From: CAG-217 sp963605415
GTDB lineage: Bacteria; Bacillota; Clostridia; Oscillospirales; Acutalibacteraceae
Reading direction: 5' to 3'
DNA length: 64,000 nt
Assembly: GCA_963605415.1 (NCBI GenBank)
Contig: CAVCUL010000001.1
Span: 62,001-126,000, forward strand
The notes beneath the pieces are model-generated. The model was not told the origin of the DNA. It saw nothing but the letters and a program-made list of their open reading frames with translations, and made no database searches. The translations under genes and the position numbers were made by a program. Positions 26,868 to 35,650 of this stretch are shown piece by piece (within the stretch, counting starts at the first letter, position 1; every line of letters starts with the position of its first letter).

Positions 26868-29800
26868 TTCTTTTTATGCATCGGCTCCAACACAAAGGCG
26901 TAGCTGCACTTCTCCCCTGCCGCTACCCGGTACGGTGCGCGCACCGCGCCCTGGCCCGGCAGATCGCCGCCAACGCCGCACTGGGCGCCGTCAATATTCA
27001 ATGTAGTCAGGGACGGATCGTAGGGAATTTCGTGGATATGTGTGGCCTTGTCCAGCCCCGCAGTGGTGTAGTGATACGCGCTAAAGGCGAAGGGCGTTTC
27101 ATAATACGCCTGCACCCGGAAGCCCTCGCCGTGGCTGTCGCACAAATACAGATCGTAAGTATCCGTGCGGTTGCTGCTCTCTTGAGGACGCATATAGCGG
27201 TGCTCCAGTGCCGTTACCGTAGACTGATACCGTCCCAGCGCAGCCCCGGTCTTTCGGTCCCGATAGCTGGGGTGCGGCCCTCTGCCGTACCAGTTCACAT
27301 ACTCATAACTGCCCGGCAGGGTCAGCTGAAAGCCAAAGCGCAGCATATCCTGCTTGGGCACGGCGCTGTGGTACACATACAGCCGACCGTTTGGATAAAT
27401 CTTATAGGTAATGAGATCCTCCCGCAGCCGTGGGGTAGCCATGGCAATGTGCACCTCCACCGTATTGTCCGCCCCGGCCTGCACCACAGTACGCAGCGCG
27501 TGGGTGCGGCGCTGGGCACGGCGCCAGCCGTACAGCGGGTGGAACTTGATCAGCGGCGGCACAAAGTTAAGAAAGTCAATATCATTATCCGTCAGCGCCC
27601 GGAAGTAGGCAGGCTCCAAGGGCGCCACCAACCGCTGGCTGCCGTCGATCACCCAGCTGACCACCCGTCCGTTTTGAATGGTCAAATCAAAATCCGCGCC
27701 CTGCACCTCCACCCGGTTGCCCCGGTGGTCGTAGTGCAAATCGCCATTATCTTTTTCCGCCACCGGCTGGGGCATAGGCCGCAGCACAAATTGGTCCCAG
27801 GCAAAGGTAAAGCCCGCTGCCAGCCCCGGCATCTCCCGGGTAGTGGCAAAGGACACAGTAAGCACTGCCATACCGTCCCCGGTGACCTGGTCCATGGTGT
27901 AAGGCAAAGACACGGTCACCTCCGACAAAGGCGGGCAGTCGATAGGCTCCAGTTTGCCGTGCATCAGCAGTCGGCCGCCCACCTCGATCTGCCAGTGGCA
28001 CTCCAGCGCATTCACATTGGTAAAGAGCATTTTGTTCTTTACGGTAAAGGAGCCGCTGTCCGGGTTCACGGCCAGGGTTTGCACCGGGGCATAGACCTTT
28101 TTCACCTCATAATACTGGGGGTGCACCGTGCGGTCCGCACCGATGATCCCGTTGGCGCAAAAATAGGTGTTGGACCCGGTAATGGCCGTGGTGTTTGGCA
28201 AGGAATACCAGTGCCGCGGCTCTTCCTTTTCAAAATCCGTGCCGTAAAGCCACAGGTCCGTACCGTCCTGGGCCTTGCGGTGCAGCGCCTGGTCCACAAA
28301 GTCCCAGATAAAGCCGCCGCACATATTGTCATACTTTTCAAAATCCGCCATATAGTCGGCAAAATTGCCCAGAGAGTTCTCCATAGAATGGGCATACTCG
28401 CACAGCAGCACCGGCTTGCCCTCATACATCTCGGCGGTAATGGGCTTGCTGTCCGCTGCCAGCTGATTGGCGATATTGTCATAGAGGGAGATGGTGATCG
28501 GCTCTTTTTTGCCCAGCTTTTCCATCACATCGGCGGTGGGATACATACGGGAGATCACATCGCTTTTGGTCAGGTCAAAATCCCCCTCGTAGTGGAACTG
28601 GCGGGTATCGTCCAGCGCCAGCGCCGCCTGTTTCATTGCGGCAAAGGCGGTGCCGTCCCCGGCTTCATTGCCCAGGCTCCACATAAACACGCAAGGATCG
28701 TTCCGGTCCCGCAGCACCATCCGCTCCATACGGTCCACGCAGGCCGCCGTCCACACCGGGCTGTCCCCGGGCACGCCCTTGCGGCGCACGCCGTGGCTCT
28801 CCACCTCGCACTCGTCCATTACATAAAAGCCGTAGCGGTTGCAGTAGTCGTAAAACCGGGGATCGTCCGGGTAATGGGAGGTGCGCACCGCGTTGATGTT
28901 GGCCTGTTTCATCAGGTCCATATCCTGCCGATACCGCTGCTCCGGCACCGCCCAGCCGTTGTCCGGGTCAAAATCGTGCCGGTTCACCCCGCGCACAAAC
29001 AGAGGCATACCGTTAAAATAGATTTTTTCGTCGCGGATCTCCACTTTCTTAAAGCCTACGGTGTAGCCCTTGACGCACAGCACCCGCGCCCCGCACAGCA
29101 GTTCCATCACCAGCGTATAGGTGTTTGGCTGCTCGGCGGACCACAGCAGCGGTGCTTTTGCCGCAGCTTTCAGCTGTAAGGTCTGCCGGGGGCGATCCCC
29201 CTTGCAGGCGGCGCTGCCCAGGTCATAGACCTTTTGGCCGTCCCGATACAGACCGGCACGCAGAGTCAGATCTTCTTTTGTAGGGGCGTACAGGTGCAAA
29301 TAACCGTCCAGGCGCACCGTCCAGTCCCGAAAATCCGCGTCCGGCTCCGTGCGGAAATAAAAATCCCGCAGGCAGGCCTTTGGCTCGGAGAACAAATACA
29401 CCTCGCGGTAAATACCGCACAGCCACCACATATCCTGGTCTTCCAGATAGCTGCCGTCACTGTACCGATACACCTTGGCGCACACCAGATTTTCACCGTT
29501 CAAAAGATACCGGGTCACATCGAATTCGTGGGGCGTCATAGAGCCTTGGGAGTAACCTACGAATTGGCCGTTCACATACACTTCCAGCGCCGCCTTGGCC
29601 GCGCCGAAGTGCAAAAACACCTGACGGCCTTTCCATTTCGGATCAATGATAAAGGTGCGGCGGTAGTAGCCCACCTCCTGCATGGCAGGGTCAATCTTTG
29701 GAATTTTTCTCTTGCGGCGGCTGAGCGCTCTGGGAAATGTGCTGGCATAATAATAAGGCACGGAATAGCCCTGGGTTTGCCATACGGAGGGCACGGGAAT

Positions 29801-30025
29801 TTCCCGCCAGGTGCCGTCGTCGTACTCCGGCGCTTCAAAGCCTGTCCGTTCGTTTTTAACGCCCCGGCACCAGCTGAATTTCCACAGTCCGTTCAGGCTC
29901 TGCTTATATGGGCTGTTCTCCCCTGCCAGCGCCTGCGCCGCCGTATCATACGGCATGGCAATGGCATGGCCGTCCTCTTTATTCACTGCGATCACACTGG
30001 GATCGGTATATCGTGGTTTTTGCAT
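26864..30025 (-). CDS. lacZ: Beta-galactosidase, glycoside hydrolase family 2
   Basis: 1053 aa, the full LacZ layout: a sugar-binding jelly-roll (about 30-220), Ig-like domain, TIM barrel, second Ig-like domain and a C-terminal beta-sandwich (small chain). The acid/base Glu lies in MWSLGNEAGDG (about 455) and the nucleophile Glu in LLCEYAHSMEN (about 543). HDFDP and VRTSHYPDDPRFYD are LacZ-typical. There is no signal peptide, so it hydrolyses lactose or beta-galactosides in the cytoplasm. No transporter or regulator gene is adjacent. It overlaps comEC by four bases and heads the lacZ-comEC-holA-Toprim array, an unusual position for a sugar enzyme. Confidence 0.95.
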   Translation of the reverse strand: MQKPRYTDPSVIAVNKEDGHAIAMPYDTAAQALAGENSPYKQSLNGLWKFSWCRGVKNERTGFEAPEYDDGTWREIPVPSVWQTQGYSVPYYYASTFPRALSRRKRKIPKIDPAMQEVGYYRRTFIIDPKWKGRQVFLHFGAAKAALEVYVNGQFVGYSQGSMTPHEFDVTRYLLNGENLVCAKVYRYSDGSYLEDQDMWWLCGIYREVYLFSEPKACLRDFYFRTEPDADFRDWTVRLDGYLHLYAPTKEDLTLRAGLYRDGQKVYDLGSAACKGDRPRQTLQLKAAAKAPLLWSAEQPNTYTLVMELLCGARVLCVKGYTVGFKKVEIRDEKIYFNGMPLFVRGVNRHDFDPDNGWAVPEQRYRQDMDLMKQANINAVRTSHYPDDPRFYDYCNRYGFYVMDECEVESHGVRRKGVPGDSPVWTAACVDRMERMVLRDRNDPCVFMWSLGNEAGDGTAFAAMKQAALALDDTRQFHYEGDFDLTKSDVISRMYPTADVMEKLGKKEPITISLYDNIANQLAADSKPITAEMYEGKPVLLCEYAHSMENSLGNFADYMADFEKYDNMCGGFIWDFVDQALHRKAQDGTDLWLYGTDFEKEEPRHWYSLPNTTAITGSNTYFCANGIIGADRTVHPQYYEVKKVYAPVQTLAVNPDSGSFTVKNKMLFTNVNALECHWQIEVGGRLLMHGKLEPIDCPPLSEVTVSLPYTMDQVTGDGMAVLTVSFATTREMPGLAAGFTFAWDQFVLRPMPQPVAEKDNGDLHYDHRGNRVEVQGADFDLTIQNGRVVSWVIDGSQRLVAPLEPAYFRALTDNDIDFLNFVPPLIKFHPLYGWRRAQRRTHALRTVVQAGADNTVEVHIAMATPRLREDLITYKIYPNGRLYVYHSAVPKQDMLRFGFQLTLPGSYEYVNWYGRGPHPSYRDRKTGAALGRYQSTVTALEHRYMRPQESSNRTDTYDLYLCDSHGEGFRVQAYYETPFAFSAYHYTTAGLDKATHIHEIPYDPSLTTLNIDGAQCGVGGDLPGQGAVRAPYRVAAGEKCSYAFVLEPMHKKK

Positions 30026-30056
30026 AGGTCTGCCCCCGGTTCATATTATATAGATA

Positions 30057-30085
30057 ATAATAAAGGAACGCCCGCCGCTTGTCAA
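30057..30085 (-). promoter_or_regulatory. Promoter of the lacZ-comEC-holA array
   Basis: TTGACA at 30085-30080 and TATTAT at 30062-30057 with a 17-nt spacer. Confidence 0.78.
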
Positions 30086-30117
30086 CACGACAAAATACAG
30101 AAAACCACCGGAGTGGG

Positions 30118-30146
30118 TGGACAAGCAGGCGGAATATTGCTATAAT
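30118..30146 (+). promoter_or_regulatory. Promoter of the FemAB-alr pair
   Basis: TGGACA at 30118-30123 and TATAAT at 30141-30146 with a 17-nt spacer. It is divergent from the lacZ promoter. Confidence 0.75.
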
Positions 30147-30174
30147 AAAAGGCAGAAAAATAAAGGAGCCTGTT

Positions 30175-31215
30175 ATGATCCAGCGTGTAACAAAAGAGAA
30201 TTTAGACCAATATGAAGCGTTTATCAAAAAGCACCCCAAGGGCCTGTTCCAGCACTCCTCCAAGTGGGCCAAGGTCAAGTCCGCCTGGAAGTGGGAAGCG
30301 GTCATGCTTAAAGATAAGGACGGCAATATTAAAGGTAGTGCCGATGTGCTGATCCGCACCGTGCCGGTGATCAAAGCCTCCCTGCTGTACTGCTGCCGCG
30401 GCTTTGTGGCGGACGAGGACGATTTCGCCACCTTTGACGCGCTCTTTGCCGCGCTTTTGGATATTGCCAAGGAATACCACGGCTACTGCATTAAGATCGA
30501 CCCGGAGATCACCGTGGAGAACAAGGCCTACAAGCAGCATTTGCTGGACAAGGGCTTTGTGGAGCTGAACCCGGGTTGCATGGATTTTGAGAATGTGCAG
30601 CCCCGGTTTGTTTATTGCTTTGACTACAACGGTATGAACGAACAGGAGCTGATGCTCACCTTTAAGCCGGATTACAGGAACCGCATTCGCAAAGCGCCAA
30701 AGAAGGGCGTGGAAGTGAAAGTGATGGGCACCGAGGCATTGGACGACTTTGTGCGCATTATGCAGGAGACCGGAGAGCGGGACAACTTCTCCACCCGGCC
30801 GAAAAGCTACTTTGAGCAGATCATGAACTGCATGGGCGAGGACTGCCGCCTGTATATGGCCTACTATGAGGGCAAAGCCATTGCCGGCACCCTGGCCATC
30901 AAGTGGGGGCAGAATGTGATGAAGTACCAGTACGGCGCCTCCTCCAACGCCCACCGCAATGTGTACCCCAACTATGCCCTGCAATGGGCCATGATGCAAT
31001 GGGGTATGGAATGCGGCTGCAAGGTCTATGACTTTGGCGGCATCAGCGGCGACTGCCAAAACCCGGACAATCCCCACTACGGCCTGTGGCGCTTTAAGCA
31101 CGGCTTTGGCGGATATATGAAAGAATTTATCGGTGAGTTTGACTATGTGATCAACAAGCCGGTGTACCACCTGTACAACCTGGCAACAAAGGTATTGGAA
31201 AAAGTAAGAAAATGA
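30175..31215 (+). CDS. FemAB/FemX-type peptidoglycan bridge aminoacyltransferase
   Basis: 346 aa with two GNAT-like halves. LFQHSSKWAKVKSAWKWE opens the first, and FKPDYRNRIRKAPKKGVEV and a second half GKAIAGTLAIKWGQNVMKYQYG are typical of Fem proteins. These use aminoacyl-tRNA to add the first bridge residue to lipid II. The amino acid added cannot be told from sequence. ATG 30175 follows AAAGGAGCC; the in-frame upstream extension overlaps the promoter. The next gene (alr) overlaps it by four bases, so wall-precursor amino acids are made together. Confidence 0.9.
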   Translation: MIQRVTKENLDQYEAFIKKHPKGLFQHSSKWAKVKSAWKWEAVMLKDKDGNIKGSADVLIRTVPVIKASLLYCCRGFVADEDDFATFDALFAALLDIAKEYHGYCIKIDPEITVENKAYKQHLLDKGFVELNPGCMDFENVQPRFVYCFDYNGMNEQELMLTFKPDYRNRIRKAPKKGVEVKVMGTEALDDFVRIMQETGERDNFSTRPKSYFEQIMNCMGEDCRLYMAYYEGKAIAGTLAIKWGQNVMKYQYGASSNAHRNVYPNYALQWAMMQWGMECGCKVYDFGGISGDCQNPDNPHYGLWRFKHGFGGYMKEFIGEFDYVINKPVYHLYNLATKVLEKVRK

Positions 31216-32291
31216 GCAGATATGTAATTGATAAAACGGCCCTGATGGAGAATGTGCGCTACCTGCAAGAGAAAGCGGGCGTGCCCATTATCGGCGTGGT
31301 TAAGGGCAACGGCTACGGCTTTGGCCTGACGGAGCTGGCACTGATCTTAGAGCACTGCGGTATCACCACCCTGGCGGTAACGGAAGTAACGGACATTGCC
31401 CCCCTGCGGGCAGTGCTGCAACCGGGCACGGATATTCTTGTGATGCGCTCCACCTGCGTGGAGAGCGAGGCACGCCATATTGCGGACGCCGGCTGCATTG
31501 CCACCATCGGCAGCACCCGGGCGGCGCAGGTAATGCAGGCGGCAGCTGCCGATTTAGGCGTCCGGGTCAAGTGCCATTTGAAGATCGACACCGGTATGGG
31601 GCGCTACGGCTTTTTGCCCGCCCAGGTAGCGGAGGCCATTGCCTGCTACGACCTGCCCAATTTGGACTTCACCGGCGCATACACCCACTTTAGCAGCGCC
31701 TTTCACGACAAGGCCAAGACCATTGCCCAGCTGGAAGTGTTTAAGGACACCCTGGCCCAGATCGAAAAGGCCGGCAAGAGCGTAGGCACCCGCCACGCGG
31801 CCAACTCCCCCGCTCTGCTGAATGTGGAGCATGTGGCGCTGGATGCGGTACGCATCGGTTCCGCCTTTACCGGCCGGGTGATCACCCATAACGAGACGCC
31901 CCTCCACCGCCTGGGCCGACTGGAGGCGGAAGTGGTGGACATCAAGGAAGTACCCGCCGGTTATGCGGTAGGCTACAACGGCACATTTGTCACCAAGCGC
32001 CCCACCACCATTGCCATTGTGCCTATGGGGCACTACGACGGCTTTGGCCTGACTAAGGAGAAAGAGGACCACAACTTCCACAGCGTGCTCTCTGCCCTAA
32101 AGCAATTTCTCAAGAAAACCCATTTGGCCGTCACCATCGGCGGCAAAGCCTACCCGGTGATCGGCGAGGTGGGGCTGTCCCACACGGCGGTAGATGTGAC
32201 CGGCAGCGGCGTGCAGCCCGGCGATATTGCCACCTGCGACCTGTCGCCCCTGATGGTCAATCCCCGGGTGCCCCGGATCTATACGGAATAA
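31212..32291 (+). CDS. alr: Alanine racemase
   Basis: 359 aa, fold type III PLP enzyme supplying D-alanine for peptidoglycan. The PLP lysine is Lys31 in GVVKGNGYGFG (canonical VVKANAYGHG, so two neighbours differ). The second catalytic residue is the Tyr in AVGYNGTFVTKRPT. HLKIDTGMGRYGF is also family-typical. The GHYDGFG segment has His where many racemases have Tyr. It lies in an ATGA overlap with the FemAB gene. A broader amino-acid racemase role is possible. Confidence 0.88.
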   Translation: MSRYVIDKTALMENVRYLQEKAGVPIIGVVKGNGYGFGLTELALILEHCGITTLAVTEVTDIAPLRAVLQPGTDILVMRSTCVESEARHIADAGCIATIGSTRAAQVMQAAAADLGVRVKCHLKIDTGMGRYGFLPAQVAEAIACYDLPNLDFTGAYTHFSSAFHDKAKTIAQLEVFKDTLAQIEKAGKSVGTRHAANSPALLNVEHVALDAVRIGSAFTGRVITHNETPLHRLGRLEAEVVDIKEVPAGYAVGYNGTFVTKRPTTIAIVPMGHYDGFGLTKEKEDHNFHSVLSALKQFLKKTHLAVTIGGKAYPVIGEVGLSHTAVDVTGSGVQPGDIATCDLSPLMVNPRVPRIYTE

Positions 32292-32295
32292 CAAA

Positions 32296-32340
32296 ATGAA
32301 AAAGCGAATTGCATCCTACAGATACAATTCGCTTTTTCAT
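32296..32340. terminator. Bidirectional terminator alr / membrane protein
   Basis: A 16-bp perfect stem (32296-32311 with 32325-32340) with A-rich and T-rich ends on both strands. It overlaps the last codons of the convergent membrane protein gene. Confidence 0.85.
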
Positions 32341-32870
32341 TTTTTAAACACGCTGCGCAGGCGCTTTTCGATCTTGCGGGCATACAGCAGCTCTGCCACC
32401 CCCAGCAGCCGTTCATAAAGGAAGAACAGCAAATTCATTGCCAGCCAAAAGCCCACCAGGAACCACTTGTTGCCGCTGACAGCGTCCATAGGCACGGCAA
32501 ACACATACACCAACAGCAGGTTCACCGCCGCCAGCGCTGCGTTAAACAGCAGGCACTCGGCCGCTAGCGCCAACGCCCGAGGCCGCAGCCGCCCAATCCA
32601 CTGGCGTACGATGGTATAATAGCCGAAAAAAAGCACATACATCAGCATACACTCCTTGTCCGGCACCAAAAAGAAGCTGAGCAGCGCCGTAGATACATAG
32701 GTGACCCAAGCTGTGCCGTAGCCAAAGGTGCGCACCAGCACCACCATCAGCACGCCGGTAAGCATAGGGCACACATAGGCCAACACTGTCACCACGCCGC
32801 CGAAAAACAGCAGCAGCACGCTCAGCGCCGCACAAATGCCGCTCATGGCCACCTTAGCCGCAGGGCGCAT
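32337..32870 (-). CDS. Uncharacterised integral membrane protein (five or six segments)
   Basis: 177 aa, strongly hydrophobic. It starts MRPAAKVAMSGICAALSVLLLFFGG and has further membrane segments around VLAYVCPMLTGVLMVVLV, WVTYVSTALLSFFLV, MYVLFFGYYTIV, ECLLFNAALAAVNLLLVYVF and FLVGFWLAMNLLFFLYERL. The C-terminus is short and basic. The first helix and size resemble ECF-type substrate-binding S components or DUF2232-like proteins, but I see no defining motif. ATG 32870 follows GGAGGTGGGCGT; the longer frame overlaps the promoter. It is monocistronic. Confidence 0.78.
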   Translation of the reverse strand: MRPAAKVAMSGICAALSVLLLFFGGVVTVLAYVCPMLTGVLMVVLVRTFGYGTAWVTYVSTALLSFFLVPDKECMLMYVLFFGYYTIVRQWIGRLRPRALALAAECLLFNAALAAVNLLLVYVFAVPMDAVSGNKWFLVGFWLAMNLLFFLYERLLGVAELLYARKIEKRLRSVFKK

Positions 32871-32904
32871 ACGCCCACCTCCTCGTTTGCATTCACTGAC
32901 AATA

Positions 32905-32933
32905 ATTATAATCGATTTACCTAAATCTGTAAA
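32905..32933 (-). promoter_or_regulatory. Promoter of the membrane protein gene
   Basis: TTTACA at 32933-32928 and TATAAT at 32910-32905 with a 17-nt spacer. Confidence 0.75.
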
Positions 32934-32979
32934 GATTATGAATAAGCGGTAAACATTTTGCGACATAACGCCTTAACTA

Positions 32980-33008
32980 TTGCCTTTTATCTGCAAAAAG
33001 ACTATAAT
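32980..33008 (+). promoter_or_regulatory. Promoter of the lipoprotein gene
   Basis: TTGCCT at 32980-32985 and TATAAT at 33003-33008 with a 17-nt spacer. Confidence 0.75.
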
Positions 33009-33053
33009 GTAGGAAACATTATGGTGCAAGACACCAAAAGGAGCGTGTTCCCT

Positions 33054-34028
33054 TTGAAAAAAAGTATTGCATTGATTATGGCGCTGAGCGTATTGGTCTG
33101 CGGCGTCTTTGTTGCCTGCTCATCTAACAAGGCGGACGATTCAAATGCTGCAGAAACCACGCAAGCCGGCCTGGTCAATGCCGATACGGAGTTCGGCACT
33201 GAAATTAACAAGGACGGCAAAGAGGTGGATGTGGTCTATGAAAAAGACAAAAAAGGCAACACCGTAGCCTATGAGATTGACAGCAAGGGAGAAAAGGTTA
33301 CCGATAAGAAGGGCAAAAATGTGACCGTTCCCATTCAGGAATCCACCACCAAGAAAGATAAGTCCAGCACCACCAAGAAGGGACAGTCCACCACGAAAGG
33401 CGGCAACACCCCCACCACAGCACCTGTCACTCCGCAAACCACAACAGACAAGGGTGAAACCACAGGTTCTGAGTTGACCACCATTGAGGCTTCTAAGGAC
33501 AAGGTACCGTCCACCAATGACAGTGGCAAAAAAGTTATCTTTTCAGAAAAAGATTTAAACCGCATTGCAGCTATGCTGGAGGTGCCCGGTCTGTACAAGT
33601 TCAGTTATGAGAACAAAGACGGTGTCAGCGCACAAATGGCTACCCATGTTGCCATTTGGATGGCCGCCCGTGAAGATATCAAAGGCACCAGTTTCCCCTC
33701 CGGTACGATTGTACTGGATCTGTTCAAATACTATGGGCAAACTGTGGTCAACTTTAAGAGTAACTGCAACGCAGCCGCCAAAAAAGAGGGCAACGATAAG
33801 TATATCAGCTATAGCAGTTCGGACAGCGTATTTACCATCATCGATGGTGAAAAGAAGGAGCAGTCCGTGAAGATCAGTCGGGTCGAATCCCTGGGCAATA
33901 ACAACTACTATAAGGTCACCGCTTCTGTCAGCGGCGTGAAAGACTGCAAAAAGGTGGTTGCCGTGGTGCAGAAGAACCGCCTGGATACAGACCTGGGCTT
34001 CTCCGTTAAGGCACTGAAGTGGTCCTAA
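33054..34028 (+). CDS. Predicted secreted lipoprotein of unknown function
   Basis: 324 aa from a TTG start at 33054, chosen because AAAGGAG stands before it and it gives a clean signal peptide MKKSIALIMALSVLVCGVF followed by lipobox VAC with Cys22. After the signal comes an acidic/basic stretch with DKKGN and DKKGK repeats. Next is a Thr/Lys-rich spacer (about 85-140: TTKKDKSSTTKKGQSTTKG) that probably spans the cell wall. A C-terminal globular domain (about 160-324) has no motif I recognise. Single transcription unit with its own promoter and terminator. Confidence 0.82.
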   Translation: MKKSIALIMALSVLVCGVFVACSSNKADDSNAAETTQAGLVNADTEFGTEINKDGKEVDVVYEKDKKGNTVAYEIDSKGEKVTDKKGKNVTVPIQESTTKKDKSSTTKKGQSTTKGGNTPTTAPVTPQTTTDKGETTGSELTTIEASKDKVPSTNDSGKKVIFSEKDLNRIAAMLEVPGLYKFSYENKDGVSAQMATHVAIWMAAREDIKGTSFPSGTIVLDLFKYYGQTVVNFKSNCNAAAKKEGNDKYISYSSSDSVFTIIDGEKKEQSVKISRVESLGNNNYYKVTASVSGVKDCKKVVAVVQKNRLDTDLGFSVKALKWS

Positions 34029-34051
34029 ATCCATAAGCAAATTCAACAGAA

Positions 34052-34085
34052 AAGCGCACAGGTGAAAACCTGTGCGCTTGTTTTA
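34052..34085. terminator. Terminator lipoprotein / rpiB
   Basis: AAGCGCACAGGT (34052-34063), GAAA tetraloop, and ACCTGTGCGCTT (34068-34079) followed by GTTTTAT. A-rich sequence on the left lets it serve the rpiB operon too. Confidence 0.88.
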
Positions 34086-34095
34086 TGCCCTCAGC

Positions 34096-34554
34096 TCAGT
34101 AGAGTTTCTTGCCCGCCTCAATGTCCATAATCTGGTCAATGCGGGTCTGGTGGCGGCCGCCCTCAAAGGGGGTGGTCAGGAACACCTGCACCAGCTCCAG
34201 TGCCAGCCCGGCGCCCACCACACGGTCGCCCATACACAGCACATTGGCGTCATTATGAGCGCGGGTGTACTTGGCGCTGAAATAGTCGGAGCAGCAGGCG
34301 GCGCGAATGCCCTTAACTTTATTGGCAGCCATAGAGATACCAATGCCGGTACCGCAGCACAAAATAGCCTTTTCGCAAGTACCGTCTACCACCAAATCAC
34401 AAGCCTTTTGGGCGCTGATGGCGTAGTCGTAGCGTTCCGGGGAATAGCAGCCCACATCTTCTACTTCATAGCCCTGCTCCAGCAGCACCTTTTTGATCTC
34501 CTCTTTCAGCGGAAAGCCCGCATGATCGGAACCCATTGCAATCTTCATTGTCAT
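34096..34554 (-). CDS. rpiB: Ribose-5-phosphate isomerase B
   Basis: 152 aa. Interconverts ribose-5-P and ribulose-5-P. The N-terminal MGSDHAGFPLKEEI holds the conserved Asp-His. ILCCGTGIGISMAANKVKGIRAA holds the catalytic Cys (66/67) and the anion hole. It overlaps tsaB by four bases and ends the fhs-tsaE-tsaB-rpiB operon. RpiB/LacAB relatives exist, but the CCGTGIG context fits RpiB. Confidence 0.95.
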   Translation of the reverse strand: MTMKIAMGSDHAGFPLKEEIKKVLLEQGYEVEDVGCYSPERYDYAISAQKACDLVVDGTCEKAILCCGTGIGISMAANKVKGIRAACCSDYFSAKYTRAHNDANVLCMGDRVVGAGLALELVQVFLTTPFEGGRHQTRIDQIMDIEAGKKLY

Positions 34555-35219
34555 TCTCCTTTTTTTAATTTTAACTGCCGTTCCGCCTGGCTGAGCCGCA
34601 GATAAACAGGCATCAACGCAGCGGCGGGCATGGTTTTCTGTTTTTGGGCGGCCAAGGCCACGCCGTACCCGGTCACATACTGCTGCTCCGGGGAAGCTAC
34701 ATCCCCTGCCGGGAACAAGGGCGCAAACAGCCGGGCACCGTCACCGGCCACGATCACCCGATCATAGGCGGCCAATTCCCCAGCCAGCGCTGCGCCGTCC
34801 ACAGCCCGGTCCGGGCAAAGGCGTTCTACTCTGCCCTCCTGCACGCGAAAAAGGGCGTTATAGAACTGCCCACGGCGGGCATCCATCACCACGCAGATCA
34901 CTGCGTTCTCCTTCGGAAACTGGTATGCCACCGCTTCCAGAGCAGACACGGCGATACAGGGAATATCGCTATCAAAGGCCAGGCCTTTCACAGTAGCTAC
35001 TCCGATCCGCACCCCGGTAAAGGAACCGGGACCGGCGGTAACGGCAATGGCGTCCAGGTCTGCCACCGGGGTATCCCCCAGCACCCGCCGGATCATGGGC
35101 AGCAGGGTCTCGCTGTGGGTCAGGCCGTTATGGAGAAAGTCGCTGCGCACCACGGTGCCGTCCCCATTGCAAAGGGCCGCGGCTGCCGTTACAGATGACG
35201 CGTCTACCGCAAGGATCAT
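34551..35219 (-). CDS. tsaB: tRNA threonylcarbamoyladenosine biosynthesis protein TsaB
   Basis: 222 aa, an ASKHA-fold scaffold that pairs with TsaD to make t6A37. It opens MILAVDASSVTAAAAL and carries GPGSFTGVRIGVATVKGLAF, the YeaZ signature. It begins four bases inside tsaE. tsaD and rimI, often next in line, are not here; rpiB follows instead. Confidence 0.95.
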   Translation of the reverse strand: MILAVDASSVTAAAALCNGDGTVVRSDFLHNGLTHSETLLPMIRRVLGDTPVADLDAIAVTAGPGSFTGVRIGVATVKGLAFDSDIPCIAVSALEAVAYQFPKENAVICVVMDARRGQFYNALFRVQEGRVERLCPDRAVDGAALAGELAAYDRVIVAGDGARLFAPLFPAGDVASPEQQYVTGYGVALAAQKQKTMPAAALMPVYLRLSQAERQLKLKKGE

Positions 35220-35650
35220 GCTTTCTCCTCCTCTTTTTTATAGATCTCAATGGTGCGGTCCTGCTCCCCGGTTTTGGTGATCTCCACCATCAGGGTCTCC
35301 GGCGGCAGCGCGCCGTACACATTTTCGCTCCATTCGATGGCCAGGTAGGCGCCGGTGTCCAGATAATCAAAGAACCCGGTGGAATACAGATCGTCCCAGC
35401 TGTCTACCCGGTACATATCAAAGTGGTGCAGGGTCACATCCCCCTGCCGATAGGTATTGCAAATGGCAAAGGTGGGCGAGGTCACATCCGCCGTCAGCCC
35501 CAGTCCTTTTGAAAGCCCGGCGGTAAAGGCGGTCTTGCCCGCACCCAGGTCGCCCAAATAGGCGATCACCGTGCCGGTTGGCAAGGTCTTTGCCAGATCG
35601 GCAGCGATTTGCACTGTATCTTCATAACTGTGGGAATGAAATACTCGCAT
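35216..35650 (-). CDS. tsaE: tRNA threonylcarbamoyladenosine biosynthesis ATPase TsaE
   Basis: 144 aa, a P-loop ATPase. Walker A is GDLGAGKT (33-40). HFDMYRVDSWDDLYSTGFFDYL is the usual metal/HxD segment, and AIEWSENV ends the core. It energises the TsaB-TsaD complex. Its ATG shares bases with the fhs stop (TGATG), so it is translationally coupled to fhs. Confidence 0.95.
   Translation of the reverse strand: MRVFHSHSYEDTVQIAADLAKTLPTGTVIAYLGDLGAGKTAFTAGLSKGLGLTADVTSPTFAICNTYRQGDVTLHHFDMYRVDSWDDLYSTGFFDYLDTGAYLAIEWSENVYGALPPETLMVEITKTGEQDRTIEIYKKEEEKA

Noticed and set aside
26876..29179. Long plus-strand open frame opposite lacZ
   Set aside because: Shadow frame; no ribosome site and shadow-type composition (many His, Arg, Val, Gln).
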